Shown in pieces: positions 24,130 to 35,407 of a DNA stretch of 64,000 bases (positions are counted from its first letter, which is position 1; each line of letters starts with the position of its first letter). Below the pieces are notes generated by a model that was not told where the DNA came from, did not search any database, and was given only the letters and a program-made list of their open reading frames with translations. The DNA comes from Leuctra nigra. Taxonomy: Eukaryota; Arthropoda; Insecta; Plecoptera; Leuctridae. Location of the stretch: contig OW203767.1 of assembly GCA_934045905.1 (NCBI GenBank), positions 22,633,073 through 22,697,072 on the forward strand, read 5' to 3'. The translations under genes were made by a program, and so were the position numbers.

Positions 24130-25585
24130 AATCAAATTGATCAAAACGAGAACAACATCGCTTCGGGACACGGGAAGACGTCAGCGCTCCACTCCAGATG
24201 CTGGGGCCGACGTTCAACCCCGTGTCCTTGGAGATGCCCGCAATGGGAACTCAGTGGAACGTCCTTCCACTTGTTGGGAACGCGTGAAGACGAACTGGAA
24301 CAGACGTCGGCCGCCTAGCTGGGAGCTAGAAGAAGTAGCACGTATACTAAAAACTAGACCACTGACTCCGAGACCTGTCAAGCCGAAGAGACCATCGAGC
24401 GACGTCGGGACGCAGACATATTGGGACGAGAGGGTCAGTGTAGATGTAGCAACACAAACTCACAATGTATTAGTTTATAAGGCTACCGTTAAGTACCAAG
24501 CACAAGTCCCGAAACCCCGCAAGCTTCCAGACTTCGAGCTTCCTGCTGAACTTGACGCCTCGAGCGATGAGCGAGATGAGGAGAGATGCCGGAAAGATGA
24601 ATTGTTCGTCAAGCTAGAAGGTAAAGGTTTAATTAAGAGATGCGACCCGGTCGGCATTGATTTAGGAAGTTTAGTACCGATAGGACAGGGGGGCTACGGG
24701 CATGTAGTTAGAGGGAAAGATGCTAGTGGGGAGGAGGTAGCCATCAAGCTTGTTCGCATGCCGGACGATATGGAAATGAAGTACGTGCTCAAGGAGGTCG
24801 CCATCTTGAGCCTGTTAGACCATTGTAATATCGTCCCCATGGAACAAGCTTATTGGAGTCGCGAACATCTATGGGTTGTAATGCCGCTGTGCGCACGCGG
24901 ATGTTTACTGAGCATGATGAGAAAGGCTGATTATTTGTGGGGAGAACGAATTGTTCTCCACATAACTAAAGATTTGATCCACGCCTTAGCTTATCTTCAT
25001 GTTAGGGGCATCGCTCACAACGATGTCGCGGCGCGGAATCTCCTGGTGAAGGACGATGACACACTTCTTTTGTGCGACTTCGGGCTAGCTAGAATGCACA
25101 GGGAATGGGGGAACGAGACTTTTCATCAGGATATTCATGCTATGGGTGCGCTTGCTAAGAGGATATTTATGGGGTATGACAAAGCGCCGTTGAGTGACCT
25201 CGCGTGTGTAGCCACGTTGGATATGTTCGACTTCGTTCGCTTGTGTACTCTGCCTGAAGGTGAAACACCTAGTGTTTCCCATCTGCTCTTACACAAGTGG
25301 ATGAAGCATCGATCTATGCCAATATCTTTCTCGGGAGAACAGTTGTCAGCCCCATTAGTATCCTCTCCTAAGAATGACGATCTCACTGCCAGGGTCAACG
25401 ATCATCACACGATAAGTATGAGCCGTTTTGATACTTCATTTATAGACATGTTCGATGTTAGTGACAGACCACCATCCAGTAATCAAGTAAATCTAGAGTC
25501 AACTCCACAAACACCCACTGTTTGTCAACGTTTCAAAACATGGTTACGAAAAAATTTTAAGTGCTGTTTTCCTTCCAAAAAGTAA
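24122..25585 (+). CDS. Divergent protein-kinase-like protein K1 (HND-type), single exon
   Basis: A 487 aa intact frame with kinase motifs in order: glycine-rich IGQGGYGHV (187-195), VAIK with Lys209, helix-C Glu225, catalytic-loop HNDVAARN (299-306, HRD changed to HND but Asp301 and Asn306 kept), and DFG (319-321). After DFG only about 16 residues precede what looks like helix F (DIHAMG, 337 on). I see no APE motif, and the C-lobe is short. The N-terminal ~130 residues are basic and of low complexity. The C-terminus has a Cys/basic tail, C-x-R-x3-W-x-R-x3-K-C (468-481). An in-frame TAA lies 12 bp upstream of the ATG, so this start is the first possible. It is a paralogue of the protein at 36903. 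The best guess is an active or atypical Ser/Thr-type kinase, not assignable to a named family. AATAAA lies at 25763. Confidence 0.85.
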   Translation: MNKIKLIKTRTTSLRDTGRRQRSTPDAGADVQPRVLGDARNGNSVERPSTCWERVKTNWNRRRPPSWELEEVARILKTRPLTPRPVKPKRPSSDVGTQTYWDERVSVDVATQTHNVLVYKATVKYQAQVPKPRKLPDFELPAELDASSDERDEERCRKDELFVKLEGKGLIKRCDPVGIDLGSLVPIGQGGYGHVVRGKDASGEEVAIKLVRMPDDMEMKYVLKEVAILSLLDHCNIVPMEQAYWSREHLWVVMPLCARGCLLSMMRKADYLWGERIVLHITKDLIHALAYLHVRGIAHNDVAARNLLVKDDDTLLLCDFGLARMHREWGNETFHQDIHAMGALAKRIFMGYDKAPLSDLACVATLDMFDFVRLCTLPEGETPSVSHLLLHKWMKHRSMPISFSGEQLSAPLVSSPKNDDLTARVNDHHTISMSRFDTSFIDMFDVSDRPPSSNQVNLESTPQTPTVCQRFKTWLRKNFKCCFPSKK

Positions 25586-26160
25586 CCATAAACTCGCAAT
25601 AGAGTATTCGCATTAAATTATATTATTTATATACAGCCCGCTCACAAGTTTATTTCTCATAAATGTTACTTTTATTATTGATTCTTCATTGTAATATGGA
25701 CAATTGTCCCACAAGTACAAATCATTAAAACCAAAATATGCCATATCACAAATGTTCTTTTAAATAAAATCAAAGATTTGAATTCATATATTCATTGATG
25801 TGGTTACTTGAGAAGAGTCTGTTACTAATTTCTACATAGTAGTAGGGGACTGATTATGAGAATATCTTTGTATTAGGACCAGTGTTGAACCAGGCATATC
25901 TGAGGGGGCTGAGTGCCCCTCCCCCCCCCCCCCCGTCCCCGCGGGAAAATATTCTATTTCCACAGACACTTTTTTTTCTCAATTGAGATATTTCTATGTC
26001 TGATGCGAGTAGCCTCACGGCATTTCATATTCTATAAAACATATTTTAACCCCTACTTTCCCCCTACTTTGACACATTTTGCACTGTCAATCTTGTCATT
26101 CTAGAGCTCCATTAGATTGCATATTATTATTATGACAGATCCAACATTATCATTCATAGG
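25586..26160. other. K1 3' flank
   Basis: AATAAA at 25763-25768 is a plausible polyadenylation signal. A C-rich run lies at 25919-25934. No other gene seen. Confidence 0.5.
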
Positions 26161-26186
26161 AAGGGATGTGCGTTGTGAAAATATCC

Positions 26187-26258
26187 GACCGAACCTGGGC
26201 TCGAACCCGGGACCTCTCACTTGCCGGGCGAGAGCTCTACCTACTGAGCTACCCGGTC
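26187..26258 (-). tRNA. tRNA-like sequence (anticodon position GGC), probably SINE/element-borne
   Basis: A 72 nt cloverleaf can be drawn: acceptor GACCGGG/TTCGGTC, D stem GCTC/GAGC, anticodon stem CTCGC/GTGAG, and T arm CCGGG-TTCGAGC-CCAGG with one mismatch. The loop reads CC-GGC-AA, so the normally invariant U33 is C. The anticodon would be Ala GGC. Position 33 and the location inside a palindrome argue against a working tRNA. Confidence 0.5.
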
Positions 26259-26603
26259 GGACGGACGGACATTAGACACAACGCACTGATGAGGGTTAGA
26301 GATCTCCGAGGAGAATGGAATGAAGGTAGAGGATGCTTCTACGAACTGTCATACCACCGGTGACGATACTGTCACAATGGCTCATTGCATTTGCGTGCGC
26401 AACCCTATTTTACTCGACTGAACGAGTTGCTCAGCTCGCTCGGTCGAGTAAAAGAGCGTTGCGCACGCAAGTGCAATGAGCCATTGTGACAGTATCGTCA
26501 CCGGTGGTATGACAGTTCGTAGTGAGCATCCTCTACCATCATTCCATTCTCCTCGGAGATCTCTAACCCTCATCAGTGCGTTGTGTCTAATGTTCGTCCG
26601 TCC

Positions 26604-26675
26604 GACCGGGTAGCTCAGTTGGTAGAGCTCTCGCCCGACAAGTGAGAGGTCCCGGGTTCGAGCCCAGGTTCGGTC
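26604..26675 (+). tRNA. tRNA-like sequence (anticodon position GAC), probably SINE/element-borne
   Basis: Mirror copy of the module in the left arm, differing at the anticodon (GAC, Val) and one D-loop base. It also has C at position 33. A and B boxes (TAGCTCAGTTGG, GGTTCGAGCCC) are intact, so pol III initiation is plausible. Confidence 0.5.
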
Positions 26676-26945
26676 GGATATTTTCACAACGCACATCCCT
26701 TAACATCATTCTGACTCCAAGGAAGTTTTCCAAGAAACCTACATTCTCATCATCATTCATCATTCATTTTGCTCTAAAATGATTTTAAATAATCTAAAAT
26801 AACCAGTTTCCAAAATCTGAGTCCAGCTAAAGATAACTTTATGTTTTGCATAAGTAACCATTATGCCTCCCCCCACCTCGATGTCTGAGTTCAACACTGA
26901 TTAGGACGTGTGTGCTTTGTGACTTTGTGACTTTGTGATCTGCTA

Positions 26946-27555
26946 TGGGATATACTTCAACAGAGAAGTTCTACTGTGCTAGCTATTATGCACCCTTGGT
27001 CAGAACGAATGCCTGGTTAAGGGTTGCCTTGAACAACTTGCTGGCCATAGAAACTTTGTTTGACACTAAAGTATATATTATATTGACATCTTAGGGGATA
27101 TACTTCAACAATGAAGTTCTACTGTGCTAGCTATTATGCACCCTTGGTCAGAACGAATGCCTGGTTAAGGGTTGCCTTGAACAACTTGCTGGCCATAGAA
27201 ACTTTGTTTGACACTAAAGTATATATTATATTGACATCTTAGGGGATATACTTCAACAATGAAGTTCTACTGTGCTAGCTATTATGCACCCTTGGTCAGA
27301 ACGAATGCCTGGTTAAGGGTTGCCTTGAACAACTTGCTGGCCATAGAAACTTTGTTTGACACTAAAGTATATATTATATTGACATCTTAGGGGATATACT
27401 TCAACAATGAAGTTCTACTGTGCTAGCTATTATGCACCCTTGGTCAGAACGAATGCCTGGTTAAGGGTTGCCTTGAACAACTTGCTGGCCGTAGGACCTT
27501 TGTTTGACACTAAAGTATATATTATACTGACATCTTAGTGCATAAGTATACTTAA
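26946..27555 (+). repeat. 148 bp tandem array with hairpin, downstream of K1
   Basis: Four units at exactly 148 bp spacing, then a partial fifth (landmark TTAG at 27091, 27239, 27387, 27535). Units two to four differ by only a few bases. Each carries GCACCCTTGGTCAG-AACGAATGC-CTGGTTAAGGGTTGC at 26990, 27138, 27286 and 27434. It folds as an 11 bp stem with three wobble pairs, a 9 nt loop, a bulged T and outer pairs. The same hairpin with a different stem sequence follows K2. Confidence 0.85.
26990..27027 (+). ncRNA. Hairpin unit, K1 array (first of four)
   Basis: Stem 26993-27003 pairs with 27013-27023 around loop AACGAATGC. The bulged T at 27025 and the outer GCA/TGC pairs match the K2-side hairpins. 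Transcription is not shown by the sequence. Confidence 0.45.
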
Positions 27556-27812
27556 ACAATGAAGTTCTACTGTGCTAGTAAGTCAAACATTTACTTCACG
27601 TTACAGAACTCCTCAATATCGCGGTTTTTTGGAAATAAGAAATAAACCGTTTATAACATCAGTCAATCTAAATCAATCTAGAATCTAGCCAACCGCAATA
27701 AAATGTAAGCACTTGACACATTTGGGGAGGTATATAGTGCGTTCGGACTTGCTTAATCTACTTGTACCACCTGCATTGTTGATATTTAAATCTCTTTCAT
27801 ATAGTGAAATAT

Positions 27813-28255
27813 CACTCTAGTGGCTTCCTTGCTCGCGTATCAAATGATCTCTTCAAGATGACATTCTCGGCCTTATTGAGTGCTCTGCCATCAGCGTGTA
27901 CCGTGAGGTGCGTCAGAGGGGTCACTCTAGTGGCTTCCTTGCTCGCGTATCAAATGATCTCTTCAAGATGACATTCTCGGCCTTATTGAGTGCTCTGCCA
28001 TCAGCTGTGTACCGTGAGGTGCGTCAGAGGGGTCACTCTAGTGGCTTCCTTGCTCGCGTATCAAATGATCTCTTCAAGATGGCATTCTCGGCCTTATTGA
28101 GTGCTCTGCCATCAGCTGTGTACCGTGAGGTGCGTCAGAGGGGTCACTCTAGTGGCTTCCTTGTTCGCGTATCAAATGATCTCTTCCAGATGACATTCTC
28201 GGCCTCATAGAGAGCTCTGCCATCAGCTGTGTACCATGAGGTGCGTAAGAGGGGG
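27813..28255 (+). repeat. 111 bp minisatellite, four units, open in one frame
   Basis: Landmark CACTCTAG at 27813, 27923, 28034 and 28145: one 110 bp and then 111 bp periods. Because 111 is a multiple of three, 27896-28210 stays open and would give a 37-residue repeat with VSNDLF and SALPSAV. No start context, splice signal or family recognised, so called as a repeat. Confidence 0.8.
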
Positions 28256-28499
28256 CAATATTGATCTGGTTGATTGTCACTTGGCATGGCGGTGGTTGGG
28301 GCCATGTCATTCAAAAACAACTTTCATGAACACTTTCGTACAAGGCTGTGTCTTGATAGGGCTACGAAATGTAATACTCTCCTTGTCTAAATGGTTAGTA
28401 ATACATTTCTGAACGCCCTTTCAATTAAACCACGTTTTGAGTTTAGTAACTTTCTCACAAACATATTCTTTCATTCTATTTGCTATTTTTGAGATATTT

Positions 28500-28655
28500 C
28501 GTGTTGCTGAATATCACTTTACGCTTATTTAAGCACCAAACACAATTTTTCTTAGTAACCAATTCGGTGATTGCGTTTTTTTAAAAGGAATTAGTCATTG
28601 TTGCTCCGATATGTGTTACAAGTTGTGTAAATAAACTAAAAAAATTAGTGATATC
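28500..28655 (-). repeat. Truncated body repeat, inverted
   Basis: Reverse complement of the first ~150 bp of the body repeat (GATATCACTAATTTTTTTAG, then GTTACTAAGAAAAATTG). It abuts the palindromic element at 28656, as in the other copies. Confidence 0.65.
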
Positions 28656-29009
28656 CCCACAAAAAACACTCCGTGTAAAAATACCAGCCAATCTCTTCAA
28701 CTGTAAAAAAGGGAAGACATCCAAAAATTCAGCACTGAAAAGTATTGATATCAAAAAATGGGCCAAGTCAAAACTTAATTTTAAAAACCAAAATATACTT
28801 GGCGCATCGTGTATATAAATAGTATAGAAATATATAAATATATATAATATAATATATAAATATATATATTACCTATAATTTAAAATTAAGTTTTGACTTG
28901 GCCCATTTCTTGATATCAATATTTTTCAGTGCTGAATTTTTAGATTTCTTATGTTTTTTTATAGTTCAAAGGACTTGGCTGGTATTTTTACACGGAGTGT
29001 TTTTTATGG
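28656..29009. repeat. Palindromic ~390 bp MITE-like element, copy 4
   Basis: CCACAAAAAACACTCCGTGT and complement. The centre is degraded into a TATA-rich run and the right-hand CGATGCGCC box is missing. Confidence 0.75.
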
Positions 29010-29197
29010 TTTGAACAATACACGACATTTTACGGGACGCTATTTAGTGTTCATTATAGTTCCTTGCCACTAGTTAATTCGCGAATTGAACGAAACAGGA
29101 AGGCACTAGAGGTGACGACACTCGCGTCGGGTCACGTCACGAAATCATATTTATTTTTCACTCACACTCACGCACGTCGTTTCCATTGCTGCCCGAT

Positions 29198-29360
29198 CAC
29201 GCACACGCACACGCACACGCACACGCACACGCACACGCACACGCACACGCACACGCACACGCACACGCACACGCACACGCACACGCACACGCACACGCAC
29301 ACGCACACGCACACGCACACGCACACGCACACGCACACGCACACGCACACGCACACGCAC
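29198..29360. repeat. (CACACG)n microsatellite
   Basis: About 27 perfect 6 bp units. It creates long His-Ala, His-Thr, Cys-Val and Arg-Val frames on both strands, none of which is a gene. Confidence 0.95.
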
Positions 29361-29756
29361 TCAAACAATTTCCTTTTTAATGCACGCTTTGATAGCTCAT
29401 TCGTAATTCACGATTTAGCTATAAATTAGACCCATTTTGAAATTATCTAACAACTTGAGGTACAAAAATTACTTAGTGATCGATATTTTGTAACATTATT
29501 TCCGACGATAACAATGCTGATAAGCTTTGTTTGTTTGTCTCCAACGATTATCCATCGACTTTAAATATTATACTGTAGGTATCAGCTAGGTATACTATTA
29601 TATTACCTAGTATTATACTAGGTATACTACGTGGCTTCAGTATAACTTCATATTTCGGTCTCTTTTAATTGTTCAATTATGATTATTTTTCATGAATCCA
29701 GTAGCGTGCTTTTGATTGTTAAGTAGGTAATATTTGAAGGTAAAGTAACGGAACCT

Positions 29757-29924
29757 GGACCCTTACCTAATATCGCCATATTTCAGTAGCACCGTGTTAC
29801 TGTAGCACAACTTTTGTTTTAAAAGTTTTAGCCATAAGAGCTAGCATTGTCGCCATGGCAACTAGCCGATCGTGCTACAGTAACACGGTGCTACTGAAAT
29901 AATAGCGATATTAGGTAAGGGTCC
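29757..29924. repeat. Fold-back MITE
   Basis: GGACCCTTACCTAATATCGC and complement, with arms ~70 bp including GTAGCACCGTGTTACTGTAG. No internal ORF. Confidence 0.8.
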
Positions 29925-30379
29925 TGAGTTGCTCACAAGCATACGCGGGTCCGGGCCGCGAAGGTCCGGAAAAGATTTCAATTACACTGTTGCATTTTGT
30001 GAATTTTGATGTGATTTAAACACAATGTTTATATTGTGTGATTTTGTGTATATATTTATATATTTCTTTTCTCTTGTAACACTGAGAATTTTTACAATTT
30101 CTGTTACTCTTGACACGGATCTCTAAAATGATGCTTGAATTTTACTTTTATGTCTCCATCCCATAGTCCAAGTAACAGCTCCATAATGTTAAAATCGGAC
30201 TAAAAAGACTTTGTATAACAACATATTGATTTTCTCGTGGAAATGCTCGTTCCACTGCAATTTTCGTAATTGCTGAAAAACCTTGCTGCCAATACCTCTC
30301 TTCTCTGTATTTCTCCTCTCTCAATGACAATGTACTCGCATAGTTTCTTCTTCTCTTTCCATACTTCATCATCGGCCCA

Positions 30380-31180
30380 ACAGATCCATCCAGTTCAAGT
30401 TCATCACTCTCGAGTTCCTGAGTTCTTCATCGCCCTCGAGTTCCTGAGTTCTTCATCGCCCACGAGTGCCCCAGTGTTCGGCAGTCTTCTTCAATGAATC
30501 ACATGAAGAAAAGGTTCGTGGATTATACACATTCTAAAACGTTTTGTATCTGAGCCTGAACCTGATATATGAACCTGATGCAATGAACCTGCAGGGCGAT
30601 TGTATAACTTTCTTGGGCGAGATAATGGATCGTTATCTATACCAATTGATGAAAGTAAACTATTAATATCATTGTTAATCATTTGAATTGTGCAAAAGCT
30701 ACTAGGATATACCATTATTTATCTCAGGAAGTCGACTTTACGCACTTTGAATTGCTTTACCTTCTGATAGGCTAAATTACTTTCATCAATTGGTATAGAT
30801 AACGATCCATTATCTCGGCTAAGAAGTTATACAATCGCACTGCTGATACACCTTCAAAGATTTAAATGTTTACTCTCAATGTAGGAGTTTAAAATTAATT
30901 TCATATTGTCATAGCATAGGCAACAGGCATTCACAATCTCAGTGCCAAAGTATCAAATGGGTGAAACTAAACATATACCTATAAGTGCCAAACACACCAT
31001 AAAAGTGCCATGGGCAATAAGTACCATAAGCGCCGTATAAGTGACATAGTGCCATTAAAATATGGTACATGATTTTATTGCAGAGTGTCCCTTGAAGTGT
31101 GAAAAGTACAATCACTTATGCATACCTAATATTGTTTTGCTATGTAAATTAGACGCTTCCTGCTTATTGTTCATCTAAGG
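30380..31180 (+). repeat. Kinase-locus flank block, copy 1 (interrupted by MITE)
   Basis: Contains the GAGTTCCTGAGTTCTTCATC repeats, then TAGGCAACAGGCATTCACAATC and TGTTTTGCTA...TGCTTATTGTTCATC, in the order seen at 35408-36010 and at 40135-40659 plus 46600-46690. The MITE at 30591-30843 lies inside. It suggests a third, now kinase-less, duplication unit. Confidence 0.6.
30591..30843. repeat. Inverted-repeat MITE, copy 2
   Basis: Same termini and arms as 9078-9332. Confidence 0.8.
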
Positions 31181-31322
31181 TGTTACCACAAAAAAGTTTG
31201 GTTAGATCAATCAAAATTTGGTTGCAAAATGATTCATGTTATCAAATGATTTGGTAGTATTTACCATATGATTTGGTTGGATTTACTTAATCGATCGGTT
31301 AGATACAATGACGTTTGGTTTC

Positions 31323-32300
31323 CACATGACGGGAAGAAGTTTCTGCTCATCTCACGTGAAAGAGACTGCGGATGGAGTGCTTTGGACATCATGACGTCAT
31401 CACTTCACTGGAGGAGGCTGTCGATGATCGAGGATGCAGTGCTTTGGACATCATCACTTCACAGCCGACATCCGGGAAATGTGAGTAACAATTCATTTAT
31501 CACGGACCTCTCGCAAGCTACGTCTTAGTGAGGAACATGACGCGCGGCTCTTAGAGTGATTTATACAGATTTCTCTTCAAACTAAAAGAATGTGTACAAA
31601 ATGAAGGAGTAAAGAAGAAAGGATTCAGGATTCTTGAAGGATTCAAGTTCACGTTCTAATAAACAATGCCACGTACATATTTATTTACCACTCTGTTTGT
31701 GTGAAGACAAAACTAAATAAACACTTTGAAGACCCACGCGCGTCCAGTTACCTCATGCAGGCCTCTTGTCAACCAAGGTTCTTGTAGTAATCAAGTGTTT
31801 CATGGCGTTATTGCAAATGTTCAGAGGGAAAACAGCCTTAAAAACAAATATACGAGTCTTGACAAGTCAAATAAAACCCTTGATTATTAAAACTAGAGCT
31901 TTAGAGCTTTAGAGCTTTAACTCAGAGGTATTCTGAGAGGTCCAGGGGTGTGTTGCAGGACAGCCAAGATTGAAAGTGTATTTCCAATAACTAAATCCGA
32001 TGTGGTTTCAAAATAGAACAAAATACTTTCGCCAGAGACATCTGCCGGGAATGTTTCGCGGGCAGAAGCTTTTACACGGGTGACCTTGAAGTTGCTCATG
32101 CGCAGACGAAACCTAGTTATTACATTTAGGGGCGCTGATTAAAATCCTTTTCAAATTCTTCCTAAGCCGTTTCCATTGGCTGTCGTCAGCTTCGCTAGCG
32201 CATATATAAGCTACTAGTGGTAAATAGGTGAACAAACCACCATCACGATTGGTGATCAAGTAGTTAACTCTTCACGCTATAGATGTCGTTCAAATCGCAG
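31323..32300 (+). repeat. Dispersed repeat pair, copy 2 (with 7201-8340)
   Basis: High identity to the first copy. Here 31890-32035 replaces a short stretch of copy 1 with unrelated sequence, including a GAGCTTTA triplication. Confidence 0.7.
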
Positions 32301-32965
32301 ACAACAGCCGAATCGCCTGAAAACCCAGGGTCTGTTAATTAAGTCTTCACTTCGGTCAATGTTATCGATATAGAAGTGAGAGAACCGTTCGTTCTAGATG
32401 AATATAGTCATGAAGTCCATGAATTTGTACAAAGAAAAATCACAAAAAAACTTATCTTCTGTGCTCAGAAGTCAACAAATTGATAGCTAATATGAAATAA
32501 CACATCACAATAATGCAATATTAATAAATCGTTTGAACGCAAATAATCTTGATTTAATTTTGAAAGTGTAAATACTTGCCACGGAAACGTCTAGGAAAAA
32601 ATTGGAAAATAACTACAATTAAAAGTGCACTCATTCAAGACAATGATCAAAGATATCGGAGTGTATATTCGTACGTCTAAACGTAACAATAAGACCAAGG
32701 TTACGTCTAGGCTGAAAACGTTTTGTCAGGGGTAAGGGGGCCCCCCACTTGTACGACTTGTTTGTTTATATATCTGATATTCACTATTTAATAGACTCTT
32801 TTATATTTTTTAACTTTGAATATACTACATGCTTTTTGTGAAGGTTTAACTAAAATTCAATTGTTTCCCCTTACATTTCAATATGGGCTTGGTGTTACTT
32901 CATTTTTTTCATCTATCCACCAATGAGTGAGACTGGATTAGAATTATGATTGATTAGGATTAGAT

Positions 32966-33215
32966 TGAATGAGTAGACATGTCGCAAAAGACACCAATAG
33001 GCAAGTTGTTTTGAATACACTTAGAAAAAGTCACAATGTCGTAATGACTCATTGAATGAGTAGACATGTCGCAAAAGACACCATCTAATAGGCACAGTGT
33101 TTTGAATACACTTATAAATAGTCTCAATGTCGTAATGACTCATTAAAAGAGTTGACATGTCGCAAAAGACACCATCTCATAGGCACATTGTTTTAAATAC
33201 ACTAGCTTATTTAAA
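32966..33215 (+). repeat. ~88 bp minisatellite, three units
   Basis: GAGTAGACATGTCGCAAAAG and GTCGTAATGACTCATT recur three times (about 32966, 33054, 33145) with drift. Confidence 0.7.
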
Positions 33216-34159
33216 CACACTAGCTTTCTACACACTAGCTTTCTTACTTGTTGGTAGAATCCATATGCTTTCTTTACCCTCCTCCTCACTTCTTCTCCAC
33301 ATCTAGCGTCCTCTGTCAGTAGGCTTCCCAATACGGGAAAGCTTCCGTCTTCTTCATTTCTTCACCTCTCAACTGCAACCCTTGATCTTGTGCTTTTCTC
33401 TTCTTTGCCATGACCAAATACTCGCTCTTGTCTCTACTAATCTTCATTCTAAAACATGTGCTTACTTCATTCCATTTATCTATTTTTGCCTGTACTTCGT
33501 GCTTACTCTCACTCCACACCACAATATCATCTGCATATACTCCAGTGTTGGTATTTTCCCATTTACCACCTCCCGAATCATGTCATCCATTACTACCGTA
33601 AACAGTAGTGGCGACAGCACACTTCCCTGCCTTACTCCTGAGTTTATGGAGAACCATTCAGTCTTCCCACAACCACTCTCAACACAACTTTCACATCCCA
33701 CATACAAACTCTTTACTCTTTCTATCAACCCTTGCTCAACATTCCTCTTTTCTAAACCTTCCCACACTTTACAGCGAGGCAAATGGTCGTATGCTTTTTC
33801 CAGATCTAAGAATGCCACCCACAATTCCTTTCCTTGTTCCCAACTTCTTTCCATGATATGTCTCATTGCGAAAATCAAATCGATTGCGATCCATCCTTCC
33901 TAAATCCATATTGCTCTTCTCTTAGACTCTCTTCTACATCCCATCTTAACCGTTTCTCCAAAATCCTTTCATATATCAAAGCACATTGGCTCATTAAAGT
34001 ATTACCCCGATAATTTGAGCATTGCTTCCTATTTCTTTTCTTTAAAATAGGCACAATTACTCCTCGCGACCAATCTTTAGGTACTCTTTTTTGATGACAT
34101 GCCGCACAAACCACCCGATAAAACCATTCCAATCCTGATTTTCCTGCAGCTTTAATCAT
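33143..34159 (-). pseudogene. Degenerate RTE-like non-LTR reverse transcriptase
   Basis: Four overlapping minus-strand frames together read an RT in order: GVIVPILKK and YRGNTLMSQ with QYGFR (34159-33875); FLDLEKAYDHLP and VRQGSVLSPLLF (33878-33480); the palm-to-thumb text after a destroyed FADD box (33522-33316); and GSLLTEDARCGEEVRRR (33331-33143). Frame changes and stops separate them, and no endonuclease domain is seen. The motifs resemble the RTE-type RTs of arthropods. Dead copy. Confidence 0.8.
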
Positions 34160-35407
34160 TTCAACAACACCTCATCAACACCTCACTTCATCAACACCTG
34201 CCGATCTTCCATTTTTCATCCCCATTACTGCCAATTCTATGAAATATGAAATATCAAATCCTTCATATCAATATGACATCACTGGCCGGGATAGCGTTTC
34301 CGCCAAAATTTACACTGATTTTAATGCCATATTATTGAATGAAAATGTATGCTTTTTAGTATGAAAATAGTGTGATTTACCAACAAATATGTTGTTATTT
34401 TGAAATATTGGATTTTCGAGAAAGTAGCCATTTGAAACAAATTTCAAAGGAAAAGGGGCGTGCCGCGTGCCAGTGTCACTGTCAAATATTATCTGGCAGC
34501 GTTGTTACGTTTAAACGCTAGATGGCTCACTGCAACATTTCTACATGCCTTGGAGCATGACGTCACGAGCAGGATGCCTACATGGAATCAAAATAACCGT
34601 TATGCACTCACCAAAATCTATTAGGTCTAACTTTTTAAACTCTGCTTCCAACCAGTAAGGAATGTCACTGGTTGCCATTGCAAAACAGTCCTTTTAAGGT
34701 GGCTGAATCGATCGATATTACAAAAAAAGTCTTGAAAGTACCTGCTACCATTTGTTAAAAATAAATCGCAATACCATTTCTGCAACCAATTGTAAAACCA
34801 TATACCTACATGATTACTCACTCAAAACTTTGCACGGTCATTGGGACCAACATTTGAGGTATTTTTGAAAATTTTCAGACTGATTTGTAGTTGCCTTCAA
34901 AAGTTATTTGTCGTTTAGAGGACATTTTGTTCTATAGTCTTGAAATATTTGCAAATTTATGCCAGGAATTTCATTTGGTATTCTAGCGCAGTGCCATCTT
35001 AATGCTTCCCTGCCAAGGGCTCTAGAGCACAGGCTTACAAACGCATAAGTATCACATCGTAAGCAGTAACTAGTGGCTTTTCGATACACGCTCCATTTGG
35101 TTTATGTGATGTTAGCTCTGAAAAGGGTCGTTTGTCGTCCACTAGTTGCAAATTACGATAGTTCTCGGGCCCTCAGTCAACTCAAATCGTAAGCAGTACG
35201 AAGGCTCGCTCAACGCGAGCGGTTTCCTGGTTTTAATGTTGACAATGTGTGCGACACATAAGATATTAGTTCTCGGTTATTATCTGAACTAGTTGCTATT
35301 TGAAAGTTAGCTCCTCGAATGACACTAGAGGAATTCATTTTCATAGACCCTGGTTCGATCCCGGAGACCAAGACAAAAAAAATTTGAGGGCATCATTTCA
35401 ATCACAT
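34160..35407. other. Unassigned DNA
   Basis: Nothing coding supported. A B-box-like GGTTCGATCCC at about 35350 may be a SINE remnant. Confidence 0.4.

Larger units (their letters stand above)
26161..26701. repeat. 541 bp palindrome with a tRNA-like sequence in each arm
   Basis: Arms of about 265 bp (AAGGGATGTGCGTTGTG ... and complement) are almost identical. They meet at a short TTTACTCGA...TCGAGTAAAA centre that is itself palindromic. Each arm carries a tRNA-like module reading outward from the centre. Confidence 0.85.

Noticed and set aside
23774..24217. ORFs on both strands just upstream of K1
   Set aside because: They overlap the conserved kinase leader but the frame is not shared with the K2 leader; probably untranslated.
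26187..26675. Two functional tRNA genes
   Set aside because: C at position 33, a T-stem mismatch and location in mirror-image arms favour element-borne tRNA-like sequences; kept as low-confidence tRNA-like calls.
26946..27555. Possible CRISPR-like array
   Set aside because: Units are contiguous 148 bp tandem copies without variable spacers, in a eukaryotic repeat landscape.
29064..29429. Long ORFs on both strands over the (CACACG)n tract
   Set aside because: They are produced by the microsatellite in every frame; there is no flanking coding sequence.
33382..33903. 173-codon plus-strand ORF
   Set aside because: Antisense of the degenerate RTE-like reverse transcriptase.
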